Part shown: positions 7,701-11,946 of the stretch, in pieces
How the letters are laid out: each line of letters opens with the position of its first letter
Numbering within the stretch: position 1 is the stretch's first letter
From: an uncultured Muribaculaceae bacterium
Lineage (GTDB): Bacteria; Bacteroidota; Bacteroidia; Bacteroidales; Muribaculaceae
Length of the DNA stretch: 11,946 bases
NCBI GenBank assembly: GCA_910578305.1
Contig: CAJTQH010000065.1
Location: 1 to 11,946 of the forward strand
Direction of reading: 5' to 3'
Position numbers and translations under genes: made by a program
Notes under the pieces: generated by a model
Told to the model about the DNA's origin: nothing
Databases searched by the model: none
What the model saw: only the letters and a program-made list of their open reading frames with translations

Positions 7701-9401
7701 TCAGGCCATTATCAGTACGATCAGCACACCCCACATGATGAGCAGTGTATTTCCTATGGCGTAAGTTACTGTATAGCCCATGGCAGGAAGTGTCGATCCG
7801 AGTGAATCCTGGATTGCTCCGAGGGATGCGGTGGTGGTACGGCTGCCGGCGCAGCATCCGAGGTTGACGGCCGGATGGAACTTGAAAAATTTGTCACCGA
7901 TTATTATGGCCAGAATCAATGGAACTGATGTGCAGACGATGCCAAGGAGGAACATTGTGAACCCTACCTGTTCGATGCCGCTTACAAATGACGGACCTGA
8001 CGTGATGCCTATAACGGCGATAAACATGTTCAGACCAAGATTGTTTAGGAGCCATACCGCAGAGCTCGGAATGCCTCCGAAAGAAGGCTTGCGCGAGCGT
8101 AGCCATCCAAAAACAAGACCAGAGATCAGTGCGCCGCCACTTGTGCTCAGGCTTACCGGTACATTGCCGATTTTGACTGAAAGCACGCCGAATATACATC
8201 CGATGGCTATGCCAAGACCCACAAGTATGAGGTTGGACTTTGTAGTCGGACGGTCTACATATCCCATGCGGGGAGCTGCAATGCTGACTTCCTGCGGCAG
8301 ACCTACGATGGTGAGAGTGTCGCCCGGTTCAAGTATGGTTTTGGCGAATACCGGAATGGTTGTGCCTCCGCGGTCGATGTTCTTTATGGATATGCCATAC
8401 ATGTATTTTTGAGCGCGTAGCTGGTCTACGGTCATGCCGGCAACTGTCTTTCGGGTAATCATCACGTTGATCTGTTCGGCCGGGAAGTTGAGCAGTTCGG
8501 CATCGTTTACTTCGGGGCCTATCCAACTTTCATCCTCAACGATGAATTCGCGTCGGCCGCTCAATACGATCTCGTCGTTTTTGCTTATCCGGGTGTCGGG
8601 TTTCGGATCGATCACATTGCCGTTCTGGCGTACACGCTCTACAAACAGACGGCGTCCCAGACCATTGAGGTGCTGCTCGATCTCGTCGACGGTGCGTGGA
8701 GTGTCGAAAAAGTCGGCTACTGCTTTATAGGCGCGGAATGCTACCGGGCGATTGGCTATGATATATGCAGGATCATCTTTGAGAGAACTTTCGTTCATCT
8801 CCTGTTCGAGAGCCATTGTGTCGGCTTTTACTTTCTTGATGCCGCCGAGCATCCACGGACCGAGATTAGCCAGAAGGTAGGCGGATCCGATAGTGCCGAA
8901 TACATAAGTCACCGCATATGCTACCGGAATTATGTCGGAAAACGCTTTTTTATCTGCAGCTGACAGGCCTAACGCCGACATAGTGTCGGTGCCTACTCCG
9001 ATGACTGCCGATATGGTCTGTGCTCCTGAGAATAATCCGATAGTCTCACCTATATTGTAGCCCGCAAGTTTAGCGGTTATCACAGTGACTACCAGACACA
9101 GAACGCATACTATGACGGCAAAGAACACTTGCTTTAGTCCGGAGCCGCGTAATGAGCGGAAAAACTGTGGTCCTACACTATAGCCGATGGCGAACAGAAA
9201 CAGAAGGAAAAATACGTTTTTGATAGGGCCGGGGATAGAAATATCCAATTGTCCGATAAGTACACCCACAAGAAGCACAGAGGTCACTGAGCCGAGGGAA
9301 AATGACTTGTACTTTAATTGCCCTATCCAGAATCCGATACCGATAGTGAGGAAGATCGGTATGGAGGGATTGTTGCGTAGAGTTTCAATAATCCAATCCA
9401 T
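7701..9401 (-). CDS. aspT: Aspartate:alanine antiporter
   Basis: This inner membrane exchanger imports L-aspartate and exports L-alanine (AspT family of the aspartate:alanine exchangers, related to YidE/YbjL). The 566-aa protein has the family's two-halves layout: a hydrophobic N-terminal half (about 12-190) and a hydrophobic C-terminal half (about 390-566), each with matching motifs (SGAQTISAVIG with YAVTYVFGTIG, and AGSRTTTASLG with YTVTYAIGNTLL), which reveal an internal duplication. A soluble cytoplasmic region between them (about 210-385) looks like two tandem RCK_C/TrkA-C domains (RLFVERVRQNG..ISKNDEIVLSG and VAGMTVDQLRAQK..LEPGDTLTIVG). A conserved GYSVGPQFFRSLR stretch at about 73-85 contains Gly77-Pro78 and Arg82 in the transport core. 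It precedes aspD by 68 nt. Exchange of aspartate(-1) for alanine(0), coupled to decarboxylation that consumes a proton inside, creates a proton-motive force. The substrate assignment relies on the aspD partner; alone it could be called only a putative transporter of this family. Confidence 0.93.
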   Translation of the reverse strand: MDWIIETLRNNPSIPIFLTIGIGFWIGQLKYKSFSLGSVTSVLLVGVLIGQLDISIPGPIKNVFFLLFLFAIGYSVGPQFFRSLRGSGLKQVFFAVIVCVLCLVVTVITAKLAGYNIGETIGLFSGAQTISAVIGVGTDTMSALGLSAADKKAFSDIIPVAYAVTYVFGTIGSAYLLANLGPWMLGGIKKVKADTMALEQEMNESSLKDDPAYIIANRPVAFRAYKAVADFFDTPRTVDEIEQHLNGLGRRLFVERVRQNGNVIDPKPDTRISKNDEIVLSGRREFIVEDESWIGPEVNDAELLNFPAEQINVMITRKTVAGMTVDQLRAQKYMYGISIKNIDRGGTTIPVFAKTILEPGDTLTIVGLPQEVSIAAPRMGYVDRPTTKSNLILVGLGIAIGCIFGVLSVKIGNVPVSLSTSGGALISGLVFGWLRSRKPSFGGIPSSAVWLLNNLGLNMFIAVIGITSGPSFVSGIEQVGFTMFLLGIVCTSVPLILAIIIGDKFFKFHPAVNLGCCAGSRTTTASLGAIQDSLGSTLPAMGYTVTYAIGNTLLIMWGVLIVLIMA

Positions 9402-9554
9402 AATCGTTGAGACGGTTTTAGTTAATGTTTCAGTTTTAGTTCTGTTGCATTAACAAACACCGTTTCGGTATGGTTTTGGACCTGAATATACTTTAACAGT
9501 GGCCCACCGGAGCCACTGTTGAAGTTATGATGTGATCAGATTTATTGAGAAGTA
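9402..9554 (-). promoter_or_regulatory. Upstream region of aspT with repeats; no clear promoter
   Basis: I find no convincing TTTG/TAnnTTTG pair for aspT here. The leader carries a perfect 9-bp direct repeat GTTTTAGTT (9415-9423 and 9433-9441) and a perfect 7-bp inverted repeat GTTAATG/CATTAAC (9421-9427 and 9448-9454) interleaved with it, within 22-55 nt of the aspT start codon. These could be binding sites for a regulator or a 5' leader stem; both readings are inference. Confidence 0.35.
9495..9520 (-). terminator. Hairpin after the GH16 gene
   Basis: A perfect 9-bp stem AACAGTGGC (9495-9503) / GCCACTGTT (9512-9520) with an 8-nt loop lies 34 nt past the glucanase stop. It has no U-run on either strand, so it may be an inefficient terminator or an mRNA 3'-end stabiliser, letting some transcription reach aspT. 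Confidence 0.5.
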
Positions 9555-10376
9555 TCAATAGTATTTGTAATATTTCACCCAGTCGACCTCCATCTCCACC
9601 GGAAGTGTCGAAGGCTGTACGCGACCTACCCAGCTGCCGCCGAGTTGCATGTCAAGACGCAGATCCCAGTTCTGATAGAACGGGAATTGGCCATTGGCTC
9701 CATCGTTGACTTTCGGATATGTGAGTTTGTCAAGCCCGTCGATGGCAAATACCACCATGTCCTCGGTTATTCTCACTTCAAATTCGTGGAAGTCGTTGGG
9801 GGTGATGGACGGAGTGATGCTGTATTGTGGATTGTTGCGGTTGCCGAGTACATCTACGTATTTAGAGTGTACGGTCTGATACACACGATTTTCGTAATTG
9901 AGGCGTTCCATTATGTCTATCTCACCGCATTCAGGCCATCCTGCCGAATTTGAAAACGGCATCATCCATATGGCAGGCCAGGCTCCTTGTGCACCTTTGC
10001 CCAGACGTGCGCGTACCACTATCCTTCCGGGTTCAAAAGCCTTTTTCCCTTTTGTCCATACTCCTCCACATACATATGGGCGTGTGTCGGTCGATGTATC
10101 TTCATTGACCTTGCCTTTTAATACGAGCATTCCGTCGCGCAGTTCGATGCAACTCATATCTCCGCTCTGGTATACCTGCCAGTCTGGAGTTCCGGCCGGT
10201 ATCGGACTCCACACATCTGTGTCGAGATTGGATCCGTTGAAGTCATCTTCCCATTCAAGGTGCCACTGTGGCTGGGCTGGTGGAATGTTACCGGGATTGT
10301 TGTCGGAGTCAGAGTCGCTGCAGGCACAGAATGTAAGCATGATGGCTGTGCCGATAATGGCTGAAAGTTTATTCAT
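9555..10376 (-). CDS. GH16 family beta-glucanase (laminarinase-like) lipoprotein
   Basis: This secreted endo-acting glycoside hydrolase of family 16 probably cleaves beta-1,3- or mixed-linkage glucans, although the family also includes agarases, carrageenases and others. The 273-aa protein has a signal peptide ending in the lipobox region FCAC, with Cys19 as the likely lipidated residue and Cys17 as a less likely alternative. It then has SDSDSD, an acidic run resembling the Bacteroidota lipoprotein export signal that sends lipoproteins to the cell surface. The GH16 domain fills about 38-273. The catalytic motif EIDIME gives Glu152 as nucleophile, Asp154 as helper and Glu157 as acid/base. Aromatic substrate-cleft residues include Trp133 and Trp137 in GAWPAIWMMP. 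It ends with the typical closing strand EVDWVKYYKYY. There are no carbohydrate-binding modules and no SusC/SusD partners in the window, so it is an orphan hydrolase here. Exact substrate cannot be read from the sequence. Confidence 0.93.
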   Translation of the reverse strand: MNKLSAIIGTAIMLTFCACSDSDSDNNPGNIPPAQPQWHLEWEDDFNGSNLDTDVWSPIPAGTPDWQVYQSGDMSCIELRDGMLVLKGKVNEDTSTDTRPYVCGGVWTKGKKAFEPGRIVVRARLGKGAQGAWPAIWMMPFSNSAGWPECGEIDIMERLNYENRVYQTVHSKYVDVLGNRNNPQYSITPSITPNDFHEFEVRITEDMVVFAIDGLDKLTYPKVNDGANGQFPFYQNWDLRLDMQLGGSWVGRVQPSTLPVEMEVDWVKYYKYY

Positions 10377-10458
10377 GGTATGTTTGTGTGTGAAAAAATG
10401 ATTGTTTCGATTATAGTATCCTGATGGCAGAGTTGTGGTCGGGCGTCAGGGCTTGATG

Positions 10459-10490
10459 CAAATGTAGTTGGAATAAGTCAAAAAAACAAC
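10459..10490 (-). promoter_or_regulatory. Promoter of the GH16 gene
   Basis: TACATTTG on the minus strand (10459-10466) matches the TAnnTTTG -7 element exactly. A GTTG element at 10487-10490 stands 20 nt upstream as a partial -33. The predicted transcript starts near 10452, giving a leader of about 75 nt. The -33 side overlaps the U-run and stem of the tRNA terminator. Confidence 0.55.
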
Positions 10491-10517
10491 TCCATGGGCT
10501 TAAAAAGTCCATGGAGT
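10480..10517 (-). terminator. Rho-independent terminator of tRNA-Pro
   Basis: A perfect 9-bp stem ACTCCATGG / CCATGGAGT (10489-10497 with 10509-10517) and an 11-nt loop are followed on the minus strand by TTG and seven T (10480-10486). It begins 12 nt past the tRNA 3' end, the expected place for a single-tRNA transcript. Confidence 0.88.
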
Positions 10518-10528
10518 CTATTGCTTTG

Positions 10529-10603
10529 TCGGGGTGAGAAGATTCGAACTTCCGACCACACGCCCCCCAGACGCGTACTCTAACCTGGCTGAGCTACACC
10601 CCG
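10529..10603 (-). tRNA. tRNA-Pro (anticodon GGG)
   Basis: A full cloverleaf is readable on the minus strand: acceptor CGGGGTG/CACCCCG, D arm GCTC..GAGT, anticodon stem CGCGT/GCGTG closing the 7-nt loop CTGGGGG, variable TGGTC, T arm GGAAG-TTCGAAT-CTTCT, discriminator A. The anticodon GGG reads CCC and CCU. The C1-G72 end pair and A73 are bacterial proline-tRNA hallmarks and support the identity. CCA is not encoded. The anticodon stem has two G-U wobbles and a run of six G from the anticodon onward. Confidence 0.95.
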
Positions 10604-10620
10604 ATTGGTTAAAAGCGATG

Positions 10621-10652
10621 CAAAGGTATGGAGTTTTTTTGAATGATGCAAT
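10621..10652 (-). promoter_or_regulatory. Promoter of tRNA-Pro
   Basis: TACCTTTG (10621-10628 on the minus strand) matches the Bacteroidota -7 consensus exactly. ATTG at 10649-10652 serves as a partial -33 with a 20-nt spacer. It leaves only about 10 nt of leader before the mature tRNA 5' end. Confidence 0.65.
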
Positions 10653-10811
10653 AATGTTGACAAATAATTAATTTATTTTCACATTAAAGATGATGCGATG
10701 TTAATTTGTTTTAACGAATGATTGGCGAATGGGTGTTTTTCGGTACGACAGGTATAAATCATGACAACAAAGCTATGAAGCTGTGGCGTATAGTGAAAGA
10801 TGATTAAATAA
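10653..10811. other. AT-rich divergent intergenic region, no gene seen
   Basis: This stretch separates the minus-strand tRNA promoter from the plus-strand gyrB promoter. It contains only very short open frames; the longest noticed is a 10-codon frame at 10775 beginning MKLWRIVK, with no support. I see no RNA gene, repeat array or DnaA box cluster in it. Confidence 0.5.
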
Positions 10812-10843
10812 TTTGTGTGAGAGAGAAAAATTTAGTAATTTTG
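10812..10843 (+). promoter_or_regulatory. Promoter of gyrB
   Basis: TTTG at 10812-10815 and TAATTTTG at 10836-10843, with a 20-nt spacer, match both elements of the Bacteroidota housekeeping promoter. Transcription should begin near 10850, leaving a leader of roughly 75 nt before the gyrB ATG at 10927. Confidence 0.8.
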
Positions 10844-10926
10844 TTTGATTTTTAGCAGTTGTGGGCCTATGTGTGATAATAGGTTGAACCATAGCGTATT
10901 AGTGTAAATAAGAACTGTAAAATATA

Positions 10927-11946
10927 ATGGCAGAGAAAGAAGAAGAATATAGTGCCAGTAACATTCAGGTGCTGGAAGGTCTGGAGGCTGTACGCAAGCG
11001 TCCGGCCATGTATATAGGCGATATATCGGCAAAAGGTCTGCATCATCTTGTGTATGAGGTGGTGGATAACTCTATTGACGAAGCTTTGGCCGGATATGCC
11101 ACCCATATAGATGTCACTATTAATGCCGATAATTCCATAACAGTAGTGGATAATGGCCGAGGTATCCCTGTGGATATGCATGAAAAAGAGCATAAAAGTG
11201 CGCTTGAGGTGGTGCTGACTGTGCTGCATGCCGGAGGTAAGTTCGACAAAGGCTCCTATAAGGTGTCGGGCGGTCTGCATGGCGTGGGTGTGTCGTGTGT
11301 CAACGCTCTCTCTACCTATCTGCGTGCTGAAGTGCGCCGCGACGGCAATGTATATGTGCAGGAATACTCATGTGGCAAACCCACCACAGATCTTCAGGTG
11401 TCTGGCGTGAGCGACCATACAGGTACAAGTATCACATTTTTGCCCGATGCCAGTATTTTTACCGTTACGGTCTACGACTATAACACATTAGCCAATCGTC
11501 TGCGAGATCTGGCATTCCTCAATGCCGGGATCACACTTACGCTTAAGGATATGCGTGAGGTTAACGAAGACGGCGAGCCTCGCGGCGAGGTCTTTTTCTC
11601 GAAAGACGGTCTTCGTGAGTTCGTTCAGTACATAGACTCCAATAAAGAGTCGCTCATCAACGATGTGATTCACCTTAATACAGAGCGTCAGGGCATACCG
11701 GTGGAAGTGGCATTGACCTATAACACCACCTACAATGAGAATGTATACTCGTTTGTCAACAATATCAACACAATAGAAGGCGGAACACATCTCACCGGTT
11801 TCCGTCGCGGTCTGACGGCGACTCTCAAAAAATATGCCGAGGACAACAAGATGCTTGAAAAAGTGAAGATTGATGTGGCCAGCGATGACTTCCGTGAAGG
11901 ACTTACGGCCGTGGTGTCGGTAAAGGTGATGGAGCCTCAGTTTGAG
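10927..11946 (+). CDS. gyrB: DNA gyrase subunit B, N-terminal part (runs off the window)
   Basis: This is the ATPase subunit of DNA gyrase, which with GyrA introduces negative supercoils using ATP. The first 340 codons are present with no stop; the frame is open to the window edge. The ATG follows the predicted promoter and leads into MAEKEEEYSASNIQVLEG, the normal GyrB opening. GHKL ATP-binding features are clear: Glu44, Asp47 and Asn48 in VYEVVDNSIDEA, the DNGRGIPVD loop at 75-83, HAGGKFD at 101-107, and GLHGVGVSCVNALS from 116. The transducer domain follows from about 220 and includes NTIEGGTHLTGFRRGLT. The window ends at EPQFE, just where GyrB proteins usually continue into the conserved QTK lysine segment. 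ParE is the alternative paralogue; the N-terminal sequence fits GyrB better. It is transcribed away from the tRNA and all other genes here. Confidence 0.97.
   Translation, partial: MAEKEEEYSASNIQVLEGLEAVRKRPAMYIGDISAKGLHHLVYEVVDNSIDEALAGYATHIDVTINADNSITVVDNGRGIPVDMHEKEHKSALEVVLTVLHAGGKFDKGSYKVSGGLHGVGVSCVNALSTYLRAEVRRDGNVYVQEYSCGKPTTDLQVSGVSDHTGTSITFLPDASIFTVTVYDYNTLANRLRDLAFLNAGITLTLKDMREVNEDGEPRGEVFFSKDGLREFVQYIDSNKESLINDVIHLNTERQGIPVEVALTYNTTYNENVYSFVNNINTIEGGTHLTGFRRGLTATLKKYAEDNKMLEKVKIDVASDDFREGLTAVVSVKVMEPQFE

Noticed and set aside
7780..8412. A 210-codon plus-strand open frame inside aspT
   Set aside because: It is fully antisense to the antiporter, rich in Arg, Pro and Met in the manner of a shadow frame, and resembles nothing known.
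9555..10376. Part of a polysaccharide utilisation locus
   Set aside because: No SusC, SusD, sensor or second hydrolase is present on either side; the neighbours are a tRNA and aspT.
10653..10926. Replication origin near gyrB
   Set aside because: No DnaA box cluster or dnaA/dnaN/recF neighbour is visible; the AT richness is explained by divergent promoters.
10927..11946. parE (topoisomerase IV subunit B)
   Set aside because: The opening residues and the ATPase motif context match GyrB; a C-terminal check is not possible in this window.

Overview
The window looks like chromosomal DNA of a gut-type Bacteroidota, most likely order Bacteroidales and possibly Muribaculaceae. Four things support this. 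Promoters match the Bacteroidota TTTG / TAnnTTTG pattern, with a 20-nt spacer upstream of gyrB. A glycoside hydrolase lipoprotein carries an Asp/Ser-rich run right after its lipobox cysteine. The protein sequences are Bacteroidales-like. The GC content is moderate. The family assignment is an impression from protein flavour, not a computed result.

Layout, left to right. (1) 1-60 is an unresolved edge, followed by a strong bidirectional terminator (64-100). (2) 107-5772, minus strand: a tripartite RND multidrug efflux operon transcribed as membrane fusion protein (388 aa), then AcrB-type HAE1 pump (1044 aa), then outer membrane factor. The genes are packed with a 2-nt gap and a 4-nt ATGA overlap. 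The outer membrane factor is broken by one apparent extra base at 524-526. (3) 5773-5991 holds the efflux promoter region, including a dyad that could be an operator, and the hairpin that ends the next operon. (4) 5992-9401, minus strand: aspT (aspartate:alanine antiporter) followed by aspD (bifunctional aspartate 4-decarboxylase/aminotransferase). Together they form a decarboxylation-driven proton-motive cycle: aspartate in, a cytoplasmic proton and CO2 handled by decarboxylation, alanine out. (5) 9555-10376, minus strand: an orphan GH16 beta-glucanase lipoprotein, probably displayed on the cell surface. (6) tRNA-Pro(GGG) at 10529-10603, minus strand, with a clear promoter and a rho-independent terminator. 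(7) From 10927, plus strand, the first 340 codons of gyrB, divergent from everything else and running off the window.

Most of the content is well-known chromosomal biology: drug efflux, acid/energy metabolism, glycan degradation, translation and DNA topology. I see no insertion sequence, CRISPR array, phage gene or toxin/defence system. The points most worth a second look are the single-base lesion that splits the efflux outer membrane channel, the self-contained aspT-aspD energy cycle, the candidate efflux operator, and the overlap between the tRNA terminator and the GH16 promoter. I found no strong evidence for a previously undescribed system.
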